This document shows, in pieces, positions 1 through 5,677 of a stretch of DNA of 7,162 nucleotides (position 1 is the first letter of the stretch; every line of letters starts with the position of its first letter). Both the position numbers and the translations under genes were made by a program. Source of the DNA: Limisphaerales bacterium (GTDB lineage Bacteria; Verrucomicrobiota; Verrucomicrobiia; Limisphaerales; PALSA-1396); assembly GCA_003140275.1 (NCBI GenBank), contig PLJQ01000176.1, positions 1 to 7,162 on the forward strand, given 5' to 3'. The notes below the pieces were generated by a model. That model was given only the letters and a program-made list of their open reading frames with translations, did not search any database and was not told where the DNA came from.

Positions 1-1511
1 CGGATGAACCACGCGGCCAGCGACGGCGTGAGCGTCACGGCCAGCACGAGGGACGTGAGCAATGACACAACCATCGTGAGCGCCAGGGCGCGAAAGAAAA
101 CTCCCGCGATCCCCGCCAGAAACGCCAGCGGGATGAACACGACCACGGGCGTCAGCGTCGAGCCGACCAACGGATGGATCAGTTCACCGATAGCCTCTTG
201 AATGCCTTCCAAACGCGGGCGACCGGTGGCGATTTTCGCGCACATGGCCTCCACCACCACGATGGCGTCGTCAATCACCAGCCCGATGGCGGCGGCAATT
301 CCGCCCAGCGTCATCAGGTTGAAGCTCATGTGGAGCAGTTTCATCGCGACGAGCGTGATCAACACCGTGATCGGAATGGTGACGACGGCGGTGATCACGC
401 TGCCCCAATTTTTGAGAAAGAAATAAAGGATGGCTACCGACAGGATGAGGCCGAAGATGATGGCCTCCCACACGCTCCGCATGGACTCGCGCACAAAAGT
501 TGACTGGTCATAAAAGAACGCGAGCTTCATGTCCGGAGGCAGTTCCCGCTGGAGTTCCTGTAATTTCACCTGCAACGCGGCGGCGATGTCCAGCGTGCTG
601 GCGTCGGGCTGGCTGTGGATGTTCAGCAACGCGGCGTTGCGACCTTCGGCAGTGACGACGGTGAAGGCCGGTTCTTGCCCGCGCTCGACGCGCGCCACAT
701 CCCGCACGCGCACCGGATGACCGGCGTTGACCGTGATGACGAGGTTCTCGATGTCCTCCGCAGAATGAACACGGCCATCCACCGTGGTGAGATAGAGATG
801 ATAATTTTCCTCCAACATTCCGGCGGGCGCGATGAGATTGTTTTTCGTGAACGCGCCGGTGATGTCGCCCAAAGCCAGACCCGCCGCCTGCAACCGCAAC
901 GGATCAACGACGACGTGATATTCCGGCGCGCGACCACCGGTGAGTTCCACACTCGCGACGCCGGGAATTTGCAGAAAGCGCGGCTTAAGTTCATAACGCG
1001 CCTTCTCCCACAACCCGGTGATGTCGCGGGTGGGACTGGTGAGGCTGACGCCGATGATGGGGAAAATTGAAAACGTCACGCGCGCCACGGTTGTGCTGGT
1101 GGTGGCGGGCAATTCGCCACGAATTTGGGCCAACCGACCCAGCACGAAAAGCTCCGATTGCACCATGTCCACCTGCCAGTTGAAAAAAACATTGATCTCC
1201 GCCTTGCCGCGCCCCGTACCGGAGCGGACCCTGACCGCCCCTGGGATTTCCTTCATCGCCTCCTCGATGGGACGCGTGATGGTAGCCATCATTTCTTCGG
1301 TGGGCATGATGCCGTTGTCCACGAGAATGACGACGCGCGGAAAGTTCGTCTGCGGAAACACAGACGACGGCATGTGCAACGCCGCATAAACGCCCGCGAG
1401 GCAAAGCGCCAGCGCGATGAATGTAATCGCCAGCGAATGGCGGACGGCGAACCGGCCGAGACGCGATTTCGTCTTCACAGGCGGCGCGACGTTTCCCGGT
1501 GCAGCGCTCAT
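1..1511 (-). CDS. RND efflux pump inner-membrane permease (partial, N-terminal half)
   Basis: This is the proton-driven inner-membrane pump of a tripartite efflux complex. It should work with the adaptor and outer-membrane factor encoded just upstream. The 503 visible codons are about half of the usual length (about 1030), and the rest lies beyond the left edge. TM1 is near residues 24-46. A long periplasmic porter region follows, then TM2 to TM6 between about 348 and 500. TM4 carries GLVIDDAIVVVEAM, with the proton-relay aspartate pair at residues 414-415. The segment FPQTNFPRVVILVDNG after TM1 is typical of CusA-like or uncharacterised RND pumps. The paired aspartates resemble AcrB/MdtB-type pumps; CusA has a single Asp there. 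The substrate therefore cannot be assigned, and the CusA methionine triad region is outside the window. The ATG start overlaps the adaptor stop as ATGA (1508-1511). Confidence 0.95.
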   Translation of the reverse strand, partial: MSAAPGNVAPPVKTKSRLGRFAVRHSLAITFIALALCLAGVYAALHMPSSVFPQTNFPRVVILVDNGIMPTEEMMATITRPIEEAMKEIPGAVRVRSGTGRGKAEINVFFNWQVDMVQSELFVLGRLAQIRGELPATTSTTVARVTFSIFPIIGVSLTSPTRDITGLWEKARYELKPRFLQIPGVASVELTGGRAPEYHVVVDPLRLQAAGLALGDITGAFTKNNLIAPAGMLEENYHLYLTTVDGRVHSAEDIENLVITVNAGHPVRVRDVARVERGQEPAFTVVTAEGRNAALLNIHSQPDASTLDIAAALQVKLQELQRELPPDMKLAFFYDQSTFVRESMRSVWEAIIFGLILSVAILYFFLKNWGSVITAVVTIPITVLITLVAMKLLHMSFNLMTLGGIAAAIGLVIDDAIVVVEAMCAKIATGRPRLEGIQEAIGELIHPLVGSTLTPVVVFIPLAFLAGIAGVFFRALALTMVVSLLTSLVLAVTLTPSLAAWFI

Positions 1512-2530
1512 CGTCCGATGAATTTGATTTTCGTTTCCTTCGGCAGTCCGTAAGCGCCGACAGTTACTACGGTGTCGCCTTCCTTCAAACCGTCGCCTTC
1601 AACTTCAATGAGAGCGCCGTCGCGCACCCCGGCTTTCACCGGCTTCTGGACGGCTTTATCGCCTTCGACCAGCGCGATAACTGTGCCGCCTTCCTCATTT
1701 TTCACGACGCTCTCCGCTGGCGCAGCGAGCCGGTCGTTTCGCTCCTCGCTCACGATGCGGAGCTGCACGTATTGGCCGGGGCGCAATCCCGCGCCCGCCG
1801 GCACGGACGCGCGCAGCAGCGCGGCGCCGGTTTTCACGTCAACTTGCGGACTGAGGAAGACTACCGCGCCGTGCGCCATCAGCGTCTTTTCGTCCACAAC
1901 AAACTCAGCGGGTTGCCCGACCTTCAGTCCTTCCAGTTCGGCGGCAGGCACGCTGGCCGTGACAATCAGCCGTGCGACATCGACCAATTCGCCGAGCACA
2001 CTCGTGAGGTCCACGGCTTCACCGGGCCGGGCGTTGACGCGGGCGACGACGCCGGCAAACGGCGCTTCGATTCTCAGTAATGCCTGTTGCGCCCGCGCCG
2101 CGGCGAGTTGTTGCTCGGCTTCTTGCAGCGCTTTCTGCGACGTGCCGCCAATCGGCAGAAGTTTCTTTTGCCGTTCGTAAGTCTGTTTCGCGAATTCAAC
2201 CGCCACGTCGGCGGGCCGGCTGTCGAGGCGAAACAGCAGCGCGCCTTTCTCCACGCGCTGGCCTTCGGCGCAATTCACTTCCGCAACAATGCCGGCCATC
2301 GGCGGGGCCAACCGCGCGCCACCGCCGGGATTGCCGTCACGCGCAGGTTCTGGTTCGACCGTGCCATAGGCCGTGACATAACGGTGCAGCGTGGCGCGAG
2401 TCAACTTGCCGACTTGCACGGCGACTTCCGTGACGACCTTGTCGCTCCCCTCGCGCTCACCAGGTTTGCAACCGACGAGAGCAACGGCGCTCAACACAAC
2501 CGCAAACAGACTGATAAAAGATTTCTTCAT
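1508..2530 (-). CDS. RND efflux adaptor (membrane fusion protein), lipoprotein
   Basis: This is the periplasmic adaptor that links the RND permease to the outer-membrane factor. It has 340 residues. The N-terminus MKKSFISLF...ALVGC is a lipoprotein signal with Cys21 as the acylated residue. In order: first lipoyl half-motif at about 75-104 (APPMAGIVAEVNCAEGQRV), a short alpha-helical hairpin at about 105-153, second lipoyl half at about 154-185 (IEAPFAGVVARV), beta-barrel at about 190-262, and membrane-proximal domain to the end. The hairpin is short next to AcrA. The frame stays open upstream into the outer-membrane gene, but the ATG at 2530 is chosen because it gives a clean signal peptide and overlaps the previous stop as ATGA. 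A further ATGA overlap with the permease follows at 1508-1511. No strong Shine-Dalgarno is visible, so translation is probably coupled. Family assignment is firm; substrate is unknown. Confidence 0.95.
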   Translation of the reverse strand: MKKSFISLFAVVLSAVALVGCKPGEREGSDKVVTEVAVQVGKLTRATLHRYVTAYGTVEPEPARDGNPGGGARLAPPMAGIVAEVNCAEGQRVEKGALLFRLDSRPADVAVEFAKQTYERQKKLLPIGGTSQKALQEAEQQLAAARAQQALLRIEAPFAGVVARVNARPGEAVDLTSVLGELVDVARLIVTASVPAAELEGLKVGQPAEFVVDEKTLMAHGAVVFLSPQVDVKTGAALLRASVPAGAGLRPGQYVQLRIVSEERNDRLAAPAESVVKNEEGGTVIALVEGDKAVQKPVKAGVRDGALIEVEGDGLKEGDTVVTVGAYGLPKETKIKFIGR

Positions 2531-3930
2531 TTTCGTTTTGGAGCTGGATCGTTTGTCAGGCGGGGGTTGTTCTCCCAGGCGTGTGCGTCGGCAGCCGACA
2601 GCGGGCTTTGCACGGCGTCTTCCAACGCCGACAGCGCTTGCTGAGTCTTTACAAGGGAGTTCAATTGCGCGAGCGCGCCAGCGCTGAATTCGGCTTGCGC
2701 TGCGGCGACGGCGAGATTGTCCACTTCGCCCGCGTCGAGCATTGCTTGCGTCGTGTCGCGGCGCTTTTTCAAGTCCGCGAGCAACGCTTCGGCAGTGGCG
2801 GTTTGCTGGCGCGCGGCCTGATAACCAGCCACCGCGCGGTCGATCTCGTTTAGGGCTTTCGCTTGCACGGACACGAACCGCGCGGCGGCTTCTTCGCGAC
2901 GCGCCTTCGCTCCGGTAATTGCTCCCTGATTTTGATTCAGCACCGGCAACGTGAGCGTGACGCCGAGCGACCATTTGTTGTCGGTCTGGTCGAGTTGATA
3001 ACCCGGACCGAGGTGCAAATCCGGGTATTGCTTCGCGATTTCAAGCTGTAACGCGGCCTGGCTCGCCGCATATTCTGCCAGTGCGCCAAGAATGTCGGTG
3101 CGATTCAGCGCGGCTTGGCGGCGGACGTCGGAAGTCATCAAATCTTTGGGAAACTCATTCAAGCCCATGAATGAAAGCTTCACCTCATTCGACGCGCTGG
3201 CCGGCAAACCGAGTGCGTCAGCCATTTGAACACGAGCTTCGGCGCTCTGCCGTTGCGCATCCTGCGACGCCAATCGCGTGGTGTTGAGATTGATGCGGGC
3301 TTGCGCGAGTTCGATTGGAGAAGCAGCCCCGGCTTCAACCTGCTTTTCGAGAAGTCCGACGATTTTCGCCTGCGCCTCGGCTTGTTGCCTCTGCGCCGAT
3401 TCGGTTTCGCGCGCGGTGTAAAGTTCCAACAAACTCCGGCGCACGCGGCTACGAACCTGCCACGCCGTCGCAGCTACATTCAGCCGCGCAGCGTCGGACA
3501 AATGCCGTGCCTGCGCGATGCGATAGCCGCGTTTGCCTGCCGTTTCGACAGGAATATCGAAGCTCAGACCAAGAATCCACGGCGGTGGAGTCGTGGTGTC
3601 ATAGGCGGGAGAGAGGCTCACGCTCGGATTGGGCCGCTCGCCGCCGTAAATGAGCGCGGCCTTCGCTCCGCTCCATTTCGCCCGCGCTATATCGAGATCG
3701 GGATGGTAGTAGAACGCCGCCATCGTAAGTGCAGTTAAATCCCACGACGCGAGCGGCCAGGTGGACAACTCGTGGCGCAGATTTTTTTCGAGGAATTGTT
3801 TTAAATCGGGATTGTCGAGCGAGCGTTGCTCGAAGCGGGCGGCGGTTTCGGAGGACGGGAGAGGTTGCGGCTTAAAGCGGACGCAGCCAGCCAGGACAAC
3901 AGTTGCGAGGAGAAACGCCAGTTGTCTCAT
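2527..3930 (-). CDS. TolC/CusC-family outer-membrane efflux lipoprotein
   Basis: This is the outer-membrane channel of the tripartite pump, 467 residues long, normal for the family. MRQLAFLLATVVLAGC is a lipoprotein signal peptide with a LAGC lipobox (Cys16), as in CusC/OprM-type factors. Two outer-membrane-efflux repeats follow, roughly residues 65-245 and 270-445. Each is rich in Ala/Gln/Glu coiled-coil helix (for example 175-235 and 340-440) and has a beta-strand section, such as 101-128 and 303-330 (YPDLHLGPGYQLDQ, then WSLGVTLTLPVLNQNQG). The C-terminal tail 446-467 is polar and probably disordered. The start overlaps the stop of the upstream kinase remnant as ATGA (3927-3930), and the stop overlaps the adaptor start as ATGA (2527-2530). 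That order, with a sensor kinase in front, fits metal-responsive Cus-type operons, but the ligand cannot be read from this sequence. Confidence 0.95.
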   Translation of the reverse strand: MRQLAFLLATVVLAGCVRFKPQPLPSSETAARFEQRSLDNPDLKQFLEKNLRHELSTWPLASWDLTALTMAAFYYHPDLDIARAKWSGAKAALIYGGERPNPSVSLSPAYDTTTPPPWILGLSFDIPVETAGKRGYRIAQARHLSDAARLNVAATAWQVRSRVRRSLLELYTARETESAQRQQAEAQAKIVGLLEKQVEAGAASPIELAQARINLNTTRLASQDAQRQSAEARVQMADALGLPASASNEVKLSFMGLNEFPKDLMTSDVRRQAALNRTDILGALAEYAASQAALQLEIAKQYPDLHLGPGYQLDQTDNKWSLGVTLTLPVLNQNQGAITGAKARREEAAARFVSVQAKALNEIDRAVAGYQAARQQTATAEALLADLKKRRDTTQAMLDAGEVDNLAVAAAQAEFSAGALAQLNSLVKTQQALSALEDAVQSPLSAADAHAWENNPRLTNDPAPKRK

Positions 3931-4172
3931 GCGGGTTCGGCCGCTTGAGCGCTCAACGGCAGGCGCACGGTGACGGTTGTGTATTTGGACAGCATGGAAC
4001 TGACCTGAATCGTTCCCTTATGCGCGAAGCTGGTACATTGTGCAATGCTCAATCCGATCCCGCAGCCGTCCGCGGTGCTGCGATACGTCGGGTCGCCGCG
4101 AAAAACACTGTCAAATAGGCCAGGAAATTTGAGTATCTGTTCAACTCCCGCGAGAATTTTGCAAGTCGCCAT
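3927..4172 (-). pseudogene. Sensor histidine kinase remnant (C-terminal piece of HATPase domain)
   Basis: This is an 81-codon open frame that resembles only the last part of a histidine kinase ATP-binding domain. Residues 19-27 (LFDSVFRGD) match an F-box and residues 35-45 (DGCGIGLSIAQ) match the G2 box. Residues 51-59 (HKGTIQVSS) and 66-73 (TVTVRLPL) match the closing strands. The sensor domain, dimerisation/phospho-acceptor histidine, N box and G1 box are all missing, so it cannot act as a kinase. The frame runs open back into the end of queA, and the ATG at 4172 is only the nearest start. Its stop overlaps the start of the outer-membrane gene as ATGA, so it probably was once the first gene of the pump operon, possibly with a response regulator. 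Three cysteines (4, 37, 46) are unusual for this domain. It may still be translated to couple into the next gene. Confidence 0.75.
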
Positions 4173-4194
4173 TCGTCGTTCGCCGCTCGCAATT
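4167..4194. repeat. Degenerate heptamer tandem repeat at the queA/kinase-remnant join
   Basis: Four consecutive 7-base units read cgccatt, cgtcgtt, cgccgct, cgcaatt on the plus strand, with approximate consensus CGYCRTT. They fill the short space between the queA stop codon (4193-4195) and the start of the kinase remnant, and reach into both. Heptamer-type short tandem repeats occur between genes in several bacterial groups, best known in cyanobacteria. With only four imperfect units the array could also be chance. Confidence 0.4.
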
Positions 4195-5269
4195 ACAGGA
4201 TGAGCATTGCGTCGCCGTAACTGAAGAAACGGTAGCGCTTGCGCACGGCTTCGGCATAGGCCGACAAGATCAACTCGCGTCCACGAGTTTCGTTCGGCGC
4301 CGCAAACGCACTTGCCAACATGAGCAGGGTGGAGCGCGGCAAATGAAAATTGGTGAGCAGCGCGTCGGCGATCTTAAATTGGTATGGAGGATAAATGAAA
4401 ATGTTTGTCCGCCCGGCGCCGGGGATGAGTTGCCCCTGGTTTTCCGCCGCCACGCTCTCCAGCACGCGCGTGGTTGTCGTGCCGACCGCGATGATGCGGC
4501 GGGAGGAGCGCTTTGCTTCGTTGATTGCGCGGGCGGTTTCGACGCCGACCTCGAATCGTTCGTGATGCATGGCGTGAGCTGCAAGGGTTTCGGTTTTGAC
4601 GGGTGCGAAAGTGCCGAGTCCAACGTGCAACGTCAGAAAACAAACGGTCACGCCGCGGGAGCGGATTGCATCCAGCAGAGCTTGGGTAAAATGAAGCCCA
4701 GCCGTCGGCGCGGCTACGGAACCGGCGGACTGGGCATACACGGTTTGATAGCGTTTTCGATCTTGAATCAGTTCGCCGGAACCAGTGCGCAGGATATACG
4801 GTGGCAACGGAACTTCGCCGATGGTATCCAGCGACTCGTTGAGGTTGGACGTGCCGATGAAACGCAAACGACGATGACCTTCATCGTTCTTATCGATCAC
4901 GGTGGCTCGCACGCGGCCGACATTTCCGTTCGCCTCCCGAAAAATAATTTGTGTTCCCAGGCGCGCGCGTTTGCCGGGCCGCAACATCACCCACCAATCG
5001 TTGAGACAGTTTTCTTTCAGCAACAAAACTTCAAATTGTCCGCCGCTCTTAGCGTTGACGCCGCGCAACCGCGCAGGAATCACTCGCGAATTATTCAGCA
5101 CCAGCAAGTCGCCAGGGCGCAAATATTCCAACAGAGCACCAAAGTGACGATGAGCGATCCGGCCATTGCCGCGCTGCAAAACCAGCAACCGCGATTGGTC
5201 CCGTTCGGCCGACGGTGTCTGCGCAATCAACTCAAGCGGCAGAAAGTAATCAAAATCAGCAGTGCGCAC
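4193..5269 (-). CDS. queA: S-adenosylmethionine:tRNA ribosyltransferase-isomerase QueA
   Basis: QueA moves and isomerises the ribosyl part of S-adenosylmethionine onto the 7-aminomethyl-7-deazaguanine at the tRNA wobble position, giving epoxyqueuosine. It acts in the cytoplasm as the step after Tgt. The 358-residue length matches the family. Conserved blocks visible are FDYFLPLELIAQTP (6-19), LLVLNNSRVIPARL (55-68), QTVYA (175-179), GSVAAPTAGLHFT (183-195), LHVGLGTF (214-221), VGTTTTRVLES (262-272), NFHLPRSTLLMLASAF (307-322) and YRFFSYGDAML (346-356). The start is GTG at 5269-5267. It begins MRTADF, as expected for QueA, and an in-frame TGA at 5281-5279 excludes a longer protein. No Shine-Dalgarno is visible before it. 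No tgt lies in the window. The downstream efflux genes run the same way without a visible terminator, so queA may lead their transcript. Confidence 0.98.
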   Translation of the reverse strand: MRTADFDYFLPLELIAQTPSAERDQSRLLVLQRGNGRIAHRHFGALLEYLRPGDLLVLNNSRVIPARLRGVNAKSGGQFEVLLLKENCLNDWWVMLRPGKRARLGTQIIFREANGNVGRVRATVIDKNDEGHRRLRFIGTSNLNESLDTIGEVPLPPYILRTGSGELIQDRKRYQTVYAQSAGSVAAPTAGLHFTQALLDAIRSRGVTVCFLTLHVGLGTFAPVKTETLAAHAMHHERFEVGVETARAINEAKRSSRRIIAVGTTTTRVLESVAAENQGQLIPGAGRTNIFIYPPYQFKIADALLTNFHLPRSTLLMLASAFAAPNETRGRELILSAYAEAVRKRYRFFSYGDAMLIL

Positions 5270-5289
5270 GCGAGGAATTCAAAACATTC

Positions 5290-5307
5290 GCCAATTATTT
5301 TATTGGC
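5290..5307 (-). other. Short hairpin in the queA leader
   Basis: GCCAAT (5290-5295) and ATTGGC (5302-5307) form a perfect 6-base inverted repeat around a TATTTT loop. It lies about 20 bases before the queA GTG and covers the stop codon of the small leader ORF. In the queA direction a TTTT tract follows five bases after the stem, weaker than a normal intrinsic terminator. It may be an attenuator, an RNA-stability element or chance. Confidence 0.35.
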
Positions 5308-5369
5308 CAAAGACTCCACAGCTCCGAGAGCGATTCAAAGACAAATTTGAAGTTGGTTTGAATCGTCAC
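5295..5369 (-). CDS. Candidate 24-residue leader peptide upstream of queA
   Basis: A GTG codon at 5369-5367 is preceded by a perfect AAGGAGG (5382-5376) at a six-base spacing, the best ribosome site I saw before any start in the window. The frame reads MTIQTNFKFVF at its beginning, continues ESLSELWSLWPIK, and ends with TAA at 5297-5295, 25 bases before the queA GTG. It is out of frame with queA. The peptide has two Trp and three Phe and no recognised domain. It could be a regulatory leader peptide for queA, a free small protein, or the abandoned 5' end of a lost gene. Only the ribosome site and open frame support it. Confidence 0.4.
   Translation of the reverse strand: MTIQTNFKFVFESLSELWSLWPIK
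5331..5365 (-). other. 9-bp inverted repeat in the queA leader
   Basis: CGATTCAAA (5331-5339) and TTTGAATCG (5357-5365) are perfect complements separated by 17 bases. In the queA-direction RNA the upstream arm begins at the second codon of the small leader ORF and the other arm lies inside it. A further copy, TTGAATCGT (5387-5395), directly repeats the 5358-5366 segment just upstream of the Shine-Dalgarno. The copies could give alternative pairings around the ribosome site, or mark a protein-binding site. Confidence 0.4.
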
Positions 5370-5466
5370 GAACGACCTCCTTTTCCTTGAATCGTAATCA
5401 CCAATACAACGGCAAAATCGCCTTTCGGCCACGTCCCACATCGCTTTTGTGAATTATGGGTAGAAG

Positions 5467-5488
5467 GTTTACGACTTAAGCGACAAAC
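5467..5488. other. Interrupted 22-bp dyad GTTT-N4-CTTAAG-N4-AAAC
   Basis: The arms GTTT and AAAC flank the self-complementary centre CTTAAG with four bases on each side. A second, smaller GTTT-AC-AAAC dyad lies at 5538-5547. Such symmetry fits a dimeric regulator site between divergent genes, but no regulator can be named and short dyads occur by chance. Confidence 0.25.
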
Positions 5489-5598
5489 TACGGTATTGCC
5501 ATGGCTTTCACCAGTCCAAGCCTTCGTATTTGCAGTTGTTTACAAACGTCGTAGGGATTGTGAATAACTTGGGAATAAAAAATCATTTGAGATAAGTG

Positions 5599-5627
5599 TT
5601 GACAGTAAATGGGGGAAAGTGGTTAAC
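5599..5627 (+). promoter_or_regulatory. Likely sigma70-type mraZ promoter
   Basis: A perfect TTGACA -35 element lies at 5599-5604. At a 17-base spacing it is followed by GTTAAC (5622-5627), a weak -10 match. Transcription would begin near 5634, leaving a leader of about 44 bases before mraZ. An alternative pair upstream is TTGGGA (5569-5574) with GATAAG (5591-5596). The downstream promoter runs through the TGGNN array, as expected for an autorepressed dcw promoter. Confidence 0.5.
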
Positions 5628-5654
5628 AGTGGGTCGTTGTGGATAAGAATGGGT
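5610..5654 (+). promoter_or_regulatory. MraZ operator: five TGGNN direct repeats at 10-bp period
   Basis: TGGGG (5610), TGGTT (5620), TGGGT (5630), TGGAT (5640) and TGGGT (5650) start at exact 10-base steps, each separated by five bases. In E. coli, MraZ binds its own promoter at TGGGN direct repeats separated by five bases, so this is very likely the operator for the mraZ gene 23 bases downstream. Three units keep TGGG; units two and four are relaxed to TGGT and TGGA. The array overlaps the likely -10 element and transcript start, which fits autorepression of the whole dcw operon. Confidence 0.85.
5638..5646 (-). promoter_or_regulatory. Perfect DnaA box within the mraZ operator
   Basis: TGTGGATAA is the exact reverse complement of the consensus DnaA box TTATCCACA. 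It overlaps the fourth TGGNN repeat. Same-orientation weaker copies are at 5559-5567 (TGTGAATAA, 8 of 9), 5618-5626 (AGTGGTTAA, 7 of 9) and 5448-5456 (TGTGAATTA, 7 of 9). The match is seen directly. Whether DnaA binds here, and whether it affects mraZ, is inference. Confidence 0.5.
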
Positions 5655-5677
5655 TGAAGTTTTGGCCCAAAAACTGA

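Larger units (their letters stand above)
5270..5677. other. Divergent queA/mraZ intergenic control region
   Basis: These 408 bases separate two divergently read units. No tRNA, rRNA or long ORF was seen. The queA half (5270-5400) holds a candidate small ORF and inverted repeats. The centre (5400-5550) holds two GTTT/AAAC dyads and no clear promoter. The mraZ half (5555-5677) is AT-rich, then G-rich, with a promoter, TGGNN repeats and DnaA-box-like sites. I could not place a convincing promoter for queA. Confidence 0.7.

Noticed and set aside
1499..2644. Plus-strand ORFs of 185-202 codons across the adaptor gene
   Set aside because: They are antisense to the adaptor, with compositions typical of high-G+C shadows.
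1508..2974. A 488-codon version of the adaptor starting inside the outer-membrane gene
   Set aside because: The extra 148 residues are Arg/Ser-rich shadow sequence of the outer-membrane gene in another frame. The start at 2530 gives a proper lipoprotein signal and the ATGA overlap.
5279..5287. ATG-TTT-TGA mini-ORF just before the queA GTG
   Set aside because: It has only two codons and no ribosome site. It is useful only because its TGA rules out an earlier queA start.
5290..5307. Intrinsic terminator for an upstream minus-strand transcript
   Set aside because: The stem has only six pairs, four of them not G-C-rich enough for stability, and the T tract is short and displaced.
4343..5350. 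335-codon plus-strand ORF opposite queA
   Set aside because: It lies antisense to a complete, strongly conserved queA and shows no recognisable domain.
5660..5672. TTTTGG-C-CCAAAA palindrome as a separate operator before mraZ
   Set aside because: It is short, AT-rich and single; I could not tell it from chance and mention it only with mraZ.
5270..5677. tRNA, CRISPR array or insertion-sequence ends in the intergenic region
   Set aside because: There is no cloverleaf, no spacer-separated identical repeats (the 10-base TGGNN period is too short), and no terminal inverted repeats with a target duplication.
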